Source: Candidatus Dormiibacterota bacterium | GTDB taxonomy: Bacteria; Chloroflexota; Dormibacteria; Dormibacterales; Dormibacteraceae | DNA length: 64,000 nucleotides | Assembly (NCBI GenBank): GCA_024280995.1 | Contig: JAMXLM010000045.1 | Span: forward strand, 16,264 to 80,263 | Direction of reading: 5' to 3' | In this document: piece by piece, positions 8,792-17,271 of the stretch | Layout of the letters: every line of letters begins with the position of its first letter | Numbering within the stretch: position 1 is the stretch's first letter | Translations under genes and position numbers: made by a program | Notes under the pieces: model-generated | Told to the model about the DNA's origin: nothing | The model's database searches: none | What the model saw: the letters and a program-made list of their open reading frames with translations, nothing else

Positions 8792-9681
8792 CAGGGTCAC
8801 GGGTGGCGATCGTCACCGATTCGACCGCCGATCTTCCATCGCAGCTGGTCAAGGCGCGCGGTATCACCGTCGTGCCGCTGACTCTCAACTTCGAGGGTCG
8901 GTCGTTGCTGGACGGCGTCGAGATCAGGCCGTCGGAGTTCTATCGCAAGCTGCCCAACGCGACGACACACCCGACCACGTCGCAACCTTCGCCCGGCCGC
9001 TTCGCGGAGGCGTACACCGAGCTGCTCAACGATCACGACGCGATCGTGTCCATTCACATCTCGGAAAGGCTGAGCGGCACGTACGCGTCAGCGGTGCAGG
9101 GCGCGGAGATGGTGGACGCAAGCCGCGTGCACGTCATCGACTCGCAGCTGGTCTCGATGTCGCTCGGACTTCTGACGCTCGCCGCGACCGAGATGGCGGC
9201 GCAGGGTTCGGACGCTGCGGCCATCGCCGAGCGCATCACCCGGATGCGAGAGCAGGTGCAGACTTACTTCTCCGTCGCGACGCTCGAGTTCCTGCGCCGC
9301 GGCGGACGGATCGGGCGGGCGAGCGCGATGCTCGGCTCGGTGCTGCAGGTCAAACCGGTGCTCTGCATCCGCGACGGTCTCGTGACACCGCTCGAACGCG
9401 TGCGGACGTTCGACCGCGCGCTGAATCGCGTCGTCGAGCTGACGCGCGACGTCAATCACGGCGAGGGCCTATGCGTGATCGTCGGCCATGCGGACGCGGA
9501 GTCGGATGCGGAGCGCGTCGCGCGCGAGCTCGAGCCGGTGACCGAGACGTTGATGATCCAGCCGCTCGGCCCCGTCGTCGGCGCGCACGCAGGACCGGGA
9601 GTGGTCGGAGTCGGGTGCTACCCCGCGGACCTGCTGCCGCTGCGAATCAAGACAGCCGCCACCGCACAGACCCGGGCGTGA
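8788..9681 (+). CDS. DegV family fatty-acid-binding protein
   Basis: A 297-residue DegV/EDD-fold protein. It has the N-terminal IVTDSTADLP motif, the TSQPSPGRF segment, HISERLSGTY, and the second-domain LRRGGRIGRASAMLGSVLQVKPVL with the C-terminal GPVVGAHAGPGVVG. DegV (FakB-like) proteins bind one fatty acid. In Firmicutes they present it to the kinase FakA, but no fakA is visible here. GTG start overlapping the mgtC stop. It ends 35 bp inside the convergent MBL gene. Confidence 0.92.
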   Translation: MTGSRVAIVTDSTADLPSQLVKARGITVVPLTLNFEGRSLLDGVEIRPSEFYRKLPNATTHPTTSQPSPGRFAEAYTELLNDHDAIVSIHISERLSGTYASAVQGAEMVDASRVHVIDSQLVSMSLGLLTLAATEMAAQGSDAAAIAERITRMREQVQTYFSVATLEFLRRGGRIGRASAMLGSVLQVKPVLCIRDGLVTPLERVRTFDRALNRVVELTRDVNHGEGLCVIVGHADAESDAERVARELEPVTETLMIQPLGPVVGAHAGPGVVGVGCYPADLLPLRIKTAATAQTRA

Positions 9682-10627
9682 CCGTCTTCGTCACGCGGCC
9701 GTCGACTGCCAGTGCCTGCAGATGCGCAAGTCCTTCCTGGAGCGCAAGCCTCTTTTCGTAGAGGTTGTCGCGCCGGCCCCACAGCTCCAGCGCGACCTGC
9801 CAGCCGCTCTTCTCTTGCTTGCCGACGATCTCGAGCACCTGGTCGAACCTGCGCTCGTGGTGCGCCGTCAGCGCTTCGACCCGCTTCTTGATGTAGTCGA
9901 AAGGCCGGCCATGGGCGGGCAGCACGAGCTGCGGCTCGAGCGCGACCATGCGCTGCAACCCCTCGAGGTAGTCGTGCAGCGGATCCGGCGTGCTCTGCGG
10001 ATGCAGGCCGATGTTCGGCGACAGCTCGGGCAGGATGTGGTCGCCCGCGAACAGAAGCCTCTCGGTCGTGTCGTACAGGCAGATGTGACCTGGTGAGTGC
10101 CCGGGCGTCCACTCCACCTTGAGCTCGCGATCGCCCAGCGTCAGAAGCTCCGCGCCGTCGAGCTGCACCGCCGGGTCGGCCGGCTTGACGACCTGGCTCA
10201 ACGCGCGCTGCGAGTTGCTGAGAACCTCGGCCTCGTCTTCGGGGACGCCGTTGACCAGCAGGTAGCTCTTCACCTCGGCGACAAGCACCTCGAGCTCCAC
10301 GTAGCGCGGGTGCACGAGCGGGACCTCGAGGCGGTGCATGTACAGGTCCGCGCGCCCTTCGCCCGCCAGCGCACCCGCGGCGCCGTAATGGTCGGGGTGG
10401 ATGTGCGTGATCACAAGCCGGCGGAGCCGGCGCGCGCCGAGCTGTTCCAGCGCGCGACGGATCGCCTCGAGCGATTCCTCGGAGTTCATGCCGCAGTCGA
10501 GAAGGTCGATCTCCTTGCCCGCCCGAAAGAGGAACACGTTGACCAGGCCGTCCTCGAACGGAATGGGCAGACGGAGCTCGAACACGCTCGCCGCCACCTC
10601 GCTCAGCGCCGCCGGCGTGACGGTCAC
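9647..10627 (-). CDS. Metallo-beta-lactamase-fold hydrolase
   Basis: A 326-residue MBL-fold protein with the metal motif HIHPDH (about residues 95-100), the second His in TPGHSPGH, Asp in FAGDH, and the last His in LPAHGRP. A C-terminal domain of roughly 90 residues (HHERRFDQVLEIVG onward) resembles the winged-helix tail of LACTB2/glyoxalase-II-like hydrolases. The substrate, possibly a thioester or RNA, cannot be assigned. It is convergent with degV. Confidence 0.88.
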   Translation of the reverse strand: MTVTPAALSEVAASVFELRLPIPFEDGLVNVFLFRAGKEIDLLDCGMNSEESLEAIRRALEQLGARRLRRLVITHIHPDHYGAAGALAGEGRADLYMHRLEVPLVHPRYVELEVLVAEVKSYLLVNGVPEDEAEVLSNSQRALSQVVKPADPAVQLDGAELLTLGDRELKVEWTPGHSPGHICLYDTTERLLFAGDHILPELSPNIGLHPQSTPDPLHDYLEGLQRMVALEPQLVLPAHGRPFDYIKKRVEALTAHHERRFDQVLEIVGKQEKSGWQVALELWGRRDNLYEKRLALQEGLAHLQALAVDGRVTKTVTPGSVRWRLS

Positions 10628-10726
10628 TGTTTCACGCCTCGATACGCTGATCCACGCCGGGTCTCAACCGCCACTCCGGCATTCTCGCTGACCGAACCCG
10701 GGTGCCACTAAGATGGGTAGCGCGCC

Positions 10727-10740
10727 GTACGTCAACGTAC
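10727..10740. promoter_or_regulatory. Short inverted repeat upstream of the SCP2 gene
   Basis: GTACGT-CA-ACGTAC, a perfect inverted repeat with 6-base arms, lies 32 bp upstream of the preferred SCP2 start in the 144-bp divergent gap with the MBL gene. It could be an operator; no regulator is adjacent. Confidence 0.25.
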
Positions 10741-10771
10741 TGATGACGAACACTCTTCTATGGAGGACCCG

Positions 10772-11113
10772 ATGTCCGAAGTCCAGATGACCCCTGACCA
10801 GATCGTCGACGCCATGCCCGGCTTTCTGATCCCGGAGAAGGCGGGCAGCACCAACGCCACCATCGTGTTCGACCTGAGCGGCGACGGCGGAGGCAAGTGG
10901 TGGGTTCGCGTCAAGGACGGCAAGGCCGACTCGGGCAAGGGCGACCCGCCCGAGGAGCCGAAGCTCACCCTGATGGCGAGCGTGCCCGACTGGGTGAACA
11001 TCATGACCGGCAAGCTCGACGGCACCGCCGCCTTCATGCAGGGCAAGCTCAAGACGAAAGGCGACCTTGGGCTGGCGATGAAGATGCCGGCGATGTTCAG
11101 GCGCCCGAGCTAA
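10772..11113 (+). CDS. SCP2 sterol-binding domain protein
   Basis: A 113-residue single-domain SCP2-like protein (ATIVFDLSGDGGGKWWVRVKDGK, then LMASVPDWVNIMTGKLDGTAAFMQGKLKTKGDL). The hydrophobic-tunnel fold binds lipids or acyl-CoA. Two in-frame ATGs exist, at 10760 and 10772. The sequence GGAGGA at 10762-10767 is an ideal ribosome site for the second one, so 10772 is chosen. The gene is monocistronic, convergent with the lipoprotein gene. Confidence 0.9.
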   Translation: MSEVQMTPDQIVDAMPGFLIPEKAGSTNATIVFDLSGDGGGKWWVRVKDGKADSGKGDPPEEPKLTLMASVPDWVNIMTGKLDGTAAFMQGKLKTKGDLGLAMKMPAMFRRPS

Positions 11114-11122
11114 CTTCGACCT

Positions 11123-11713
11123 CTAGAACGAGAATTTCCACGTGGCGAGGCGAGATCCCATCTCGTCCTCGAGGTCGAGGAGCCCGGAGTGCAGCTCCAT
11201 GATCACCACGTGGTGTGGGGTCAGGGCGATCCGCCGTCCGTCCTGAAAGCGCCCCGCCTCCTGGGCGTTGCCCCACTGGATGGGCTGGAGCGGCGCGGTC
11301 GTCTTCAGGTTGGTGGACAGCCAGCCGGCCAGGTCGGATGACGTCCCCCGCTCGTAGGTCGAGACGATCATGAAGGCGAAGTCGCCGGGGCACGGGCTGG
11401 ATCCCGGCGGTCGCGAGCTCGCGCAGGGTTCGGGCGTGGGCGGCGCGTAGGTGATGTCAAAGGTCAGGTCCAGGCCGGTCGGGTCCACGCTCGACTGCGC
11501 CCGCTCGGTGTACCGCCAGGTGGCCGGGTAGCAGAAGCCCCAGCCCGCCTGGGCGTCCTCGTAACCGTGGTCGCCGGAGCCGCAGTTGAGATCGGCCCCG
11601 ATCTGCGGTACGCTCGGCACCGGTCGCGGGCCCGAGCCCGGCTGGCAGCCGGCAAGCGCGGACAGCGCCAAAGCGGCCATGAGGATTGCGGGGATTGGTA
11701 CCGGGGGTCGCAT
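11123..11713 (-). CDS. Putative lipoprotein of unknown function
   Basis: A 196-residue exported protein. The N-terminus MRPPVPIPAILMAALALSALAGC is a lipoprotein signal peptide with lipobox LAGC, so the mature protein is probably anchored in the membrane outer face. The rest contains several Cys (NCGSGD, GFCYP, EPCASS, SPCPGD) and no family I recognise. The open frame extends upstream to 11830, but start 11713 places the signal peptide correctly and avoids the divergent TraR/DksA leader. Confidence 0.7.
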   Translation of the reverse strand: MRPPVPIPAILMAALALSALAGCQPGSGPRPVPSVPQIGADLNCGSGDHGYEDAQAGWGFCYPATWRYTERAQSSVDPTGLDLTFDITYAPPTPEPCASSRPPGSSPCPGDFAFMIVSTYERGTSSDLAGWLSTNLKTTAPLQPIQWGNAQEAGRFQDGRRIALTPHHVVIMELHSGLLDLEDEMGSRLATWKFSF

Positions 11714-11823
11714 TCGGCGCCTAATTGTGCGGGAGCGAGTACGCATCCCGATGCAGGCGTTCACTCGTCGGAATCCAAACGTCGCCGAATTCGGTACGGA
11801 CTTTGGAGGGGGGTTTTTTAAGA

Positions 11824-12216
11824 ATGGCAATCAGGAAGAACGCAAAAGCGCCGGAGGAACGGCTCGAAGCGGACAAGGCACGGCTGGAGCAGCTTGCCGC
11901 GCAGTGCGGCGAGGAGGCCGGGCTGCACCGACCGCTCAACGACGTGACCGGCGGGGTCATCACCGGCATCCCGGAGGAGACGGACCTGGCGCAGGCGCTC
12001 TCAGACCGCGAGACAAGCGACCTTCTGGTCCACCTCCTGGACGAGAACCGGGAGCAGGTCGAGCGGGCGCTCGAGAAGCTCCGCGACGGCACGTACGGGA
12101 TCTGCGAGGGCTGTGGCCGGCGCATCCCGGAAGCCCGGCTGCGATACCAGCCGGCGGCCACGCGGTGCGTCGAATGCCAGGGCCACTGGGACAGGATCAA
12201 CGGAAGGACGGCGTAA
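11824..12216 (+). CDS. TraR/DksA-type zinc-finger protein
   Basis: A 130-residue protein: an N-terminal coiled region (ERLEADKARLEQLAAQ), a middle helix, then the C4 zinc finger CEGCGRRI...RCVEC near the C-terminus. Family members bind the RNA polymerase secondary channel and modulate initiation, often with ppGpp; shorter ones act alone. ATG 11824 follows a strong GGAGGGGGG ribosome site at about 11805-11813, which decides it over the upstream in-frame ATG at 11725. Confidence 0.88.
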   Translation: MAIRKNAKAPEERLEADKARLEQLAAQCGEEAGLHRPLNDVTGGVITGIPEETDLAQALSDRETSDLLVHLLDENREQVERALEKLRDGTYGICEGCGRRIPEARLRYQPAATRCVECQGHWDRINGRTA

Positions 12217-12256
12217 GCCTGGTCAGGCACCCTCTCCCTCCGGGGCCGGTGGCGTA

Positions 12257-12275
12257 AGGGGTCTGAGCAGCCCCT
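12257..12275 (+). terminator. Possible terminator or attenuator hairpin after the TraR/DksA gene
   Basis: AGGGG-t-CTG-ag-CAG-CCCCT folds into a compact GC-rich hairpin in the 73-bp gap between the TraR/DksA gene and the GT39-type gene. No clear U-run follows, so termination is uncertain. Confidence 0.3.
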
Positions 12276-12289
12276 AACCTTGCGCCTTG

Positions 12290-13714
12290 ATGGCGCGCGT
12301 CCCCTGGCGATGGATCGGCCTGTTCGCCGCGGTGAAGCTCGCGGTCACCATGGCCGTCGCCAATCGCTACGCGTGGCACGGCGATGAGCTCTATTTCGTC
12401 GCCGCCTCCAGGCACCTCGACTTCGGCTTCGTCGACTTCCCGCCGATCGTCCCGCTGATCGCCGCCGCCGACCAGGCGCTGGCTCCGGGGTCCCTGGTCG
12501 CTCTCCGTTTGCCGGCCGCGCTTGCCGGAGCCGGCGTCCTCGTCCTCACGCCGCTCATCGCCCGCGAGCTCGGAGCGTCGACCCGCGCCCAGGCGTGGTC
12601 CGCCCTCGCGATCCTCCTCACTCCCGTGCTGCTGGGGTCCAACGCCCTCTTCCACACCGCGAGCTTCGACCAGCTGGCCTGGGCGGTGGCGCTCTGGCTC
12701 TTCGCGCGACTTCTGCGGACCGGAGAGTCGCGTCTGTGGATCGCCATCGGGCTCGCGGTCGGGGTCGGGCTGGAGACGAAGCTGACGATGGCGGCGCTGC
12801 CTGTGGCGATGTTCCTGGGACTGCTCGCATCCAGCCGGCGGTCGATGCTCTTGTCGCCATGGCCGTGGCTCGGCGTCGCCATAGCGTTCGTCATCTTCCT
12901 GCCGTACCTCGCCTGGTCGGCGACGCACGACTGGATAAGCGTCCAGTACGTGATCTCTCACCGCGGTCACACCGACGGTCCGTTCGCCTACTGGTGGCAG
13001 CAGCTGCTCGTTTTCTTCAACGTCGTCTTCGTCGTGCCGGCGATCGCGGGGACGATCGCCCTGCATCGCGACCTTCGCTTCCGACCGCTGGTCTACACGT
13101 CGATCGCGGTCCTGCTGCTCTTCTTCGCCCTGGGCGGCAAGTCCTACTACGCCGCGCCGATCTATCCGGTCGTGTACGCGGCGGCAGCGATGTGGCTGGA
13201 CCGGCTCCTGACGACCAGGGTCCGAGTCGCCGCCTTCATGGCGCCGTCGGTCGCGGTCGGGCTGTTCCTCGCGCTGGCGGTGCTGCCGATCGCGCCGGTG
13301 CCCAGCGGGCTGTTCCTCGACGAGGTCGGCTGGCCGGACCTTGCGCACCAGACCGCAACCGTGTACGGCGCGATTCCGGCGGGCGACCGCGCGAACACGA
13401 CGATCGTCGTGCACTACTACCAGGAGGCGGCCGCGATCGATTTCTACGGGCCGGCGCTGGGCCTGCCCCACGTCGTCAGCCCGCACCTGAGCTACTGGTA
13501 CTGGGCGCCGCCGCGCATGGATCCCAGCACAGTGGTGATGATCGACTTCAGCCTCGACGACGGTGACAAGCTGTTCACCACGTGCCGCCAGGTGGGCACG
13601 GTGACGAACTCATCCGGCCCTCACAGCAACTTCTACGGAGCGCCGATCCTCATTTGCTCCGGACCGAGGAAACCGCTCTGGCAGGCCTGGCGGTCGCTTC
13701 AGACCCTGGACTGA
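12290..13714 (+). CDS. GT39/PMT-type membrane glycosyltransferase
   Basis: A 474-residue polytopic protein with about ten hydrophobic helices. The first extracytoplasmic loop carries the GT-C signature (YAWHGDELYFVAASRHLDFGFVDFPP), with the acidic pair expected of ArnT/PMT-like enzymes using a polyprenyl-phosphate sugar donor. A soluble C-terminal domain follows (about 365-474). It probably glycosylates an exported lipid or protein; the acceptor is unknown. ATG 12290 is preferred to the TTG directly upstream. The 3' end overlaps the convergent small membrane protein by 16 bp. Confidence 0.82.
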   Translation: MARVPWRWIGLFAAVKLAVTMAVANRYAWHGDELYFVAASRHLDFGFVDFPPIVPLIAAADQALAPGSLVALRLPAALAGAGVLVLTPLIARELGASTRAQAWSALAILLTPVLLGSNALFHTASFDQLAWAVALWLFARLLRTGESRLWIAIGLAVGVGLETKLTMAALPVAMFLGLLASSRRSMLLSPWPWLGVAIAFVIFLPYLAWSATHDWISVQYVISHRGHTDGPFAYWWQQLLVFFNVVFVVPAIAGTIALHRDLRFRPLVYTSIAVLLLFFALGGKSYYAAPIYPVVYAAAAMWLDRLLTTRVRVAAFMAPSVAVGLFLALAVLPIAPVPSGLFLDEVGWPDLAHQTATVYGAIPAGDRANTTIVVHYYQEAAAIDFYGPALGLPHVVSPHLSYWYWAPPRMDPSTVVMIDFSLDDGDKLFTTCRQVGTVTNSSGPHSNFYGAPILICSGPRKPLWQAWRSLQTLD

Positions 13715-13905
13715 CTCGGCCCGCCCCGCCCGCGAAGCCCGCCGGCACCGAGCACGACCCCGACCACGATCATGCCGATCCCGATCCAGAACCATTTCAT
13801 GTCACCGGTCATGAAGCTGCCTTTGATGTAGCCCAGGCCCTGGCCGACCCAAACCAGGCCGACCAGGAGAAGCAGCACGCCGATGACGACGAGCCCGTTC
13901 TTCAC
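13699..13905 (-). CDS. Small two-helix membrane protein
   Basis: A 68-residue protein with two hydrophobic helices (about 4-26 and 39-58) joined by a short loop containing KGSFMTGDMKW, and a basic, Gly-rich C-terminus. I do not recognise a family. It lies 27 bp downstream of the aldehyde dehydrogenase on the same strand and could be co-transcribed with it. Confidence 0.6.
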   Translation of the reverse strand: MKNGLVVIGVLLLLVGLVWVGQGLGYIKGSFMTGDMKWFWIGIGMIVVGVVLGAGGLRGRGGPSQSRV

Positions 13906-13932
13906 GACTACCCAATACCGGAAGGGGCTACG

Positions 13933-15363
13933 TCAGATTCCGCCGTAGACGACCGACTTCTCCTCCGTGTACTGCAGGTAGGCCTCGACGCCATGCTCCT
14001 TGCCGAAGCCCGACTGCTTGGTGCCGCCGAATGGCAGCTCGTCGTGCGCGATCTGCAGCGCGTTGACCCAGGTGTAGCCCGCCTCCAGCTCCTCGACCCC
14101 GCGATGCGCGGCCGCCATGCTGGTCGTCCAGATCGACGAGCCAAGTCCGAACGGCGAGTCGTTGGCCAGGCGAAGCCCCTCGTCGAGGTCCTTGATCTTG
14201 CGCACGGGAAGCGCCGGGCCGAAAACCTCTTCGGTCCACATGCGCGCGCCGTCGGGCACGTCCTCGAGGATCGTCGGCTCGATGAACCAACCGCGCTCGT
14301 AATCGCCGCCCTGGGGCCTGCCGCCGCCGAAGACGACCCTCGCGCCGCGGTCGATCGCGTCCTTGACCTGCGCCTCCACCTCCGCGCGCTGCGTCTCGGT
14401 GTGCATCGGGCCCATGCGGCTGTCCTTGTCCATGCCGTTGCCGGGCTTGAGCTTGGAGGCACGCGCGACCAGCTTCTCGAGAAGCGCGTCGTAGGCGCCC
14501 TCCTGTACGTAGAGGCGCTTGACCGCCAGGCACGCCTGGCCGCAGTTGAAGAATCGGCCGACCGAGATCGCCCGGGCCGCACCCTCGAGGTCGGCGTCGT
14601 CGAGAACGATGCACGGGTCGCTGCCGCCCAGCTCGAGCGTGACCTTCTTGAGCCCCTCGGCCGCGCGGGCCATCACGTTCTTGCCGGTCGGCGTCGAGCC
14701 GGTCAGGGCGATCTTGCGGATCAATGGATGCGACACGATCGCCTCTCCAGTCGCCTGCCCGAGCACGACGTTGACGACGCCCTCCGGAAGGCCGCCCTCG
14801 ATCAGCGCCTCGATGCAGGCGAGGGTCGACAGAGGCGTCGTGCTGGCCGGCTTGAGGACGACGGTGTTGCCCGCCGCGATCGCCGGCGCGACCTTGTTCG
14901 CCGCCAGGGTCAGCGGGAAGTTCCACGGCACGATCGCGCCGCAGACCCCGATCGGCCTGCGGAGGACCAGCCCGTAGGTCGTGAGGTCCGGCAGCCGAAC
15001 GTGCTCGCCGTGGATCTTGTCCGCCAGGTCGGCGAACCAGGCGATGTTCTCCCCGAAGCGCTGAGCCTCGATGCGCGACTCGAGCAGGGTCTTGCCCTGC
15101 TCCTTGGTGAGGATCGGCGCGATGTGCTCGACCTTGGTGAGCATGTGCTGAGCGGCCTTGTGCAGGATGTCCGCGCGCTTGTTGGCCGGCAGCCGCGACC
15201 ACGTGGTGAACGCCTTCGCCGCGGCGTGCGCGGCCCTGTCGACGTCGGCGGCGTCGCCCGCCGGCACCTCGTCGACGACCTCGCCTGTCGCCGGGTTACG
15301 GACCTCGTAAGTCTTGCCGGACTCGGCCTTGGTCCGTTCGCCCTCGATGATCATCGTCGCCAT
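13933..15363 (-). CDS. NAD(P)-dependent aldehyde dehydrogenase
   Basis: A 476-residue ALDH-superfamily enzyme oxidising an aldehyde to the acid. It shows IVPWNFP (about 144-150), the cofactor Lys in VVLKPAS (171), Glu244 in LELGG, the catalytic Cys278 in FNCGQACLA, and the C-terminal PFGGTKQSG. The closest general type is the betaine/succinate-semialdehyde group, but the substrate is not readable. It is divergent from the crotonase at 15417 across 53 bp, so the two may share control. Confidence 0.92.
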   Translation of the reverse strand: MATMIIEGERTKAESGKTYEVRNPATGEVVDEVPAGDAADVDRAAHAAAKAFTTWSRLPANKRADILHKAAQHMLTKVEHIAPILTKEQGKTLLESRIEAQRFGENIAWFADLADKIHGEHVRLPDLTTYGLVLRRPIGVCGAIVPWNFPLTLAANKVAPAIAAGNTVVLKPASTTPLSTLACIEALIEGGLPEGVVNVVLGQATGEAIVSHPLIRKIALTGSTPTGKNVMARAAEGLKKVTLELGGSDPCIVLDDADLEGAARAISVGRFFNCGQACLAVKRLYVQEGAYDALLEKLVARASKLKPGNGMDKDSRMGPMHTETQRAEVEAQVKDAIDRGARVVFGGGRPQGGDYERGWFIEPTILEDVPDGARMWTEEVFGPALPVRKIKDLDEGLRLANDSPFGLGSSIWTTSMAAAHRGVEELEAGYTWVNALQIAHDELPFGGTKQSGFGKEHGVEAYLQYTEEKSVVYGGI

Positions 15364-15416
15364 GCCATACCCCCGTCGGTTGTTGAATTCGTTGCTTCGA
15401 ATAAGGTTAGTTGGAA

Positions 15417-16193
15417 ATGTCGGTGAGGCTCGAAAAGGACGGCGCCGTCGGCGTCATCGTGCTCGACCGTCCGCCTGCCAACGCATACGACTTCGAGTTC
15501 CTTCGCTCGCTCGCCGGCGCCATCGACGACGCACGCGTCGACGACGACGTACGCGCGGTCGTCGTGACCAGCGCGTCGGAGAAGTTCTTCTCCGCCGGAG
15601 CGGACTTGAAAGCGTTTGCCGCGGGCTCTGCTCGGCGGCGCTCGATGACAGCGCTCCTCGGCAACGAGGTCTTTCGCAAGATGGAGGTCACTCCGCTGAT
15701 CTTCGTCGCGGCGGTCACCGGGCACGCCCTGGGCGGCGGTCTCGAGCTTGCGCTCGCCTGCGACCTGCGCTTCGCGTCCAAGGGCTCCTACCGCATCGGG
15801 CTGACCGAGACCAGCCTCGGTCTCTTCCCCGGCACCGGCGGCACGCAGCGACTGCCCAGAATCGCGGGGCTTTCGACCGGCATCGATCTGATCGCGCGTG
15901 GGGCGACGTTCGGCCCGGAGGAGGCTCATTCCTACCGGATCGTCGACCGCCTTTACGACGACGCCGAGACGTGCGTTCGCGAGGCGAAAGCCTATGCACG
16001 CACGGTTGCGGAAGGCGCGAGCGAGGCGATCGGCCGCGCCAAGGTCGCCGCACAGATGGGATTCGGCTCACCACTCGACCTGGGGCTCGCGATCGAGCGC
16101 GAAGCGATCACGCGCGTGTTCGTGTCCGAAGACGCCGACGAAGGCATCAAGGCGTTCGGCGAGAAGAGGAAGCCAGACTACAAAGGCAGGTAG
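15417..16193 (+). CDS. Enoyl-CoA hydratase/isomerase (crotonase)
   Basis: A 258-residue crotonase-fold protein. The oxyanion-hole segments are SAGADLKAF and GHALGGGLELALACD. Both catalytic acids are present: Glu in GGGLE and Glu in TETSLGLFPGTGGTQR. A true hydratase is therefore likely. ATG 15417 is preferred; the frame also has a TTG six bases upstream. Its neighbour is the divergent aldehyde dehydrogenase, and rsgA lies downstream after a 166-bp leader region. Confidence 0.9.
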   Translation: MSVRLEKDGAVGVIVLDRPPANAYDFEFLRSLAGAIDDARVDDDVRAVVVTSASEKFFSAGADLKAFAAGSARRRSMTALLGNEVFRKMEVTPLIFVAAVTGHALGGGLELALACDLRFASKGSYRIGLTETSLGLFPGTGGTQRLPRIAGLSTGIDLIARGATFGPEEAHSYRIVDRLYDDAETCVREAKAYARTVAEGASEAIGRAKVAAQMGFGSPLDLGLAIEREAITRVFVSEDADEGIKAFGEKRKPDYKGR

Positions 16194-16237
16194 TGGTAAT
16201 CTCGCGGCTGCGAATTCTCGATAGGAGGTGGCGACCA

Positions 16238-16300
16238 ATGGCCGAAGTTGTGACCGTGAGCTCCCGGCCGTCGGCCGTCTCTTCCGGAGCTTCCTTCTAG
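16238..16300 (+). CDS. Candidate 20-residue leader peptide upstream of rsgA
   Basis: ATG 16238 follows AGGAGGTG (16223-16230) with good spacing and opens a 20-codon frame rich in Ser and Val (MAEVVTVSS..., ending SSGASF), stopping at TAG 16300. The stop lies just before CACCTCCGG (16304-16312), which can pair with this peptide's own ribosome site or with the rsgA ribosome site. The arrangement resembles a translational attenuator. It is too short for homology-based support. Confidence 0.4.
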   Translation: MAEVVTVSSRPSAVSSGASF

Positions 16301-16303
16301 AAG

Positions 16304-16353
16304 CACCTCCGGCGCGGGCGGACCGATACGCCCACCCGTTTCTAACCGGAGGT
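16304..16353 (+). promoter_or_regulatory. Possible hairpin sequestering the rsgA ribosome site
   Basis: ACCTCCGG (16305-16312) is exactly complementary to CCGGAGGT (16346-16353), which contains the rsgA Shine-Dalgarno. A nested GGGCG/CGCCC stem (16316-16320 with 16329-16333) would stabilise the loop. CACCTCC (16304-16310) is also exactly complementary to GGAGGTG at 16224-16230, the ribosome site of the leader peptide, so the two pairings exclude each other. Confidence 0.4.
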
Positions 16354-16359
16354 TTCGCG

Positions 16360-17271
16360 TTGCCATCTCGTGTCATCGCCGATTTCGGCGCCGAGTACCT
16401 CGTCGACGTCGACGGGGACATGCGGCGCGCCATGACGCGCGGTTGTGACCCAACCGTCGGCGACTGGGTCGTCATCGAGGACGACCGGATCGTCGAGGTC
16501 CTGCCGCGCCGCACGGTCATCTCACGTCGCGCCGCCGGCGACGCGAACCGTGAGCAGGTGCTCGCGGCCAATGTCGACGTGGTGTTCGTCGTCGCGGCGG
16601 CGACTGATGTCAACCAGCGCCGCCTCGAGCGCTATCTCACCCTCGCGTGGCAGAGCGGCGCCGCGCCCGTGGTCGTGCTGACCAAGGCTGACCTCGTCGA
16701 CTCTGTGGACCTCTCGTTCGCGGCCGCCCCGGTCATCGTGACGAGCAGCGTCACCGCTCAAGGCATAGATGCGCTCGAACAGGAGCTGCTGCCCTCCAGG
16801 ACCGGTGTCTTCATCGGTCCCTCTGGTGTTGGCAAGTCGAGCTTGATCAACCGCCTATCCGGTCAGGAGGTGATGCGCACGCGACTCGTCCACGAAGCGT
16901 CGGGCGAGGGCCGGCACATGACGAGCCACCGGCAGCTCATCACCCTGCCCAGCGGCGGCATGATCATCGACACGCCCGGCCTGCGCGAGGCGCAGCTGTG
17001 GTTTGGCGAAGATGCCCTCGGCAACGTATTCGAGGACATCGAGGCCCTCGCGCTGCGGTGCAAGTTCAGCGATTGCGCACACTCATCGGAGCCGGGCTGC
17101 GCCGTCCGGGCCGGCGTCGAGCCCGACCGCCTGCGCAGCTATCACAAGTTGAGGCGCGAGCTCAGGGCGATCGCGGCAAAGAGCGACGCTCGCCTCCGCC
17201 AGGACGAGCGCCGCAAGTGGAAGAACATCGCGGTCGCAAACCGCGTCAGGGAGCGCTACTTGCGCCGGTGA
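16360..17271 (+). CDS. rsgA: Ribosome small-subunit GTPase RsgA
   Basis: A 303-residue circularly permuted GTPase that matures and checks 30S subunits. An N-terminal OB fold (about 1-65) is followed by permuted G motifs: G4 TKAD (108-111), G1 GPSGVGKS (153-160), G3 DTPG (204-207). The C-terminal zinc motif has the classic spacing C233-x4-C238-x-H240-x5-C246. The frame opens at 16228, but homology starts at TTG 16360, which sits seven bases after GGAGG (16348-16352), giving the usual length. The last 16 bp overlap the convergent exported protein gene. Confidence 0.93.
   Translation: MPSRVIADFGAEYLVDVDGDMRRAMTRGCDPTVGDWVVIEDDRIVEVLPRRTVISRRAAGDANREQVLAANVDVVFVVAAATDVNQRRLERYLTLAWQSGAAPVVVLTKADLVDSVDLSFAAAPVIVTSSVTAQGIDALEQELLPSRTGVFIGPSGVGKSSLINRLSGQEVMRTRLVHEASGEGRHMTSHRQLITLPSGGMIIDTPGLREAQLWFGEDALGNVFEDIEALALRCKFSDCAHSSEPGCAVRAGVEPDRLRSYHKLRRELRAIAAKSDARLRQDERRKWKNIAVANRVRERYLRR

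Noticed and set aside
16228..16359. RsgA start at GTG 16228
   Set aside because: This extension has no family similarity and reads across the leader frame; TTG 16360 has an ideal ribosome site and gives the normal length.
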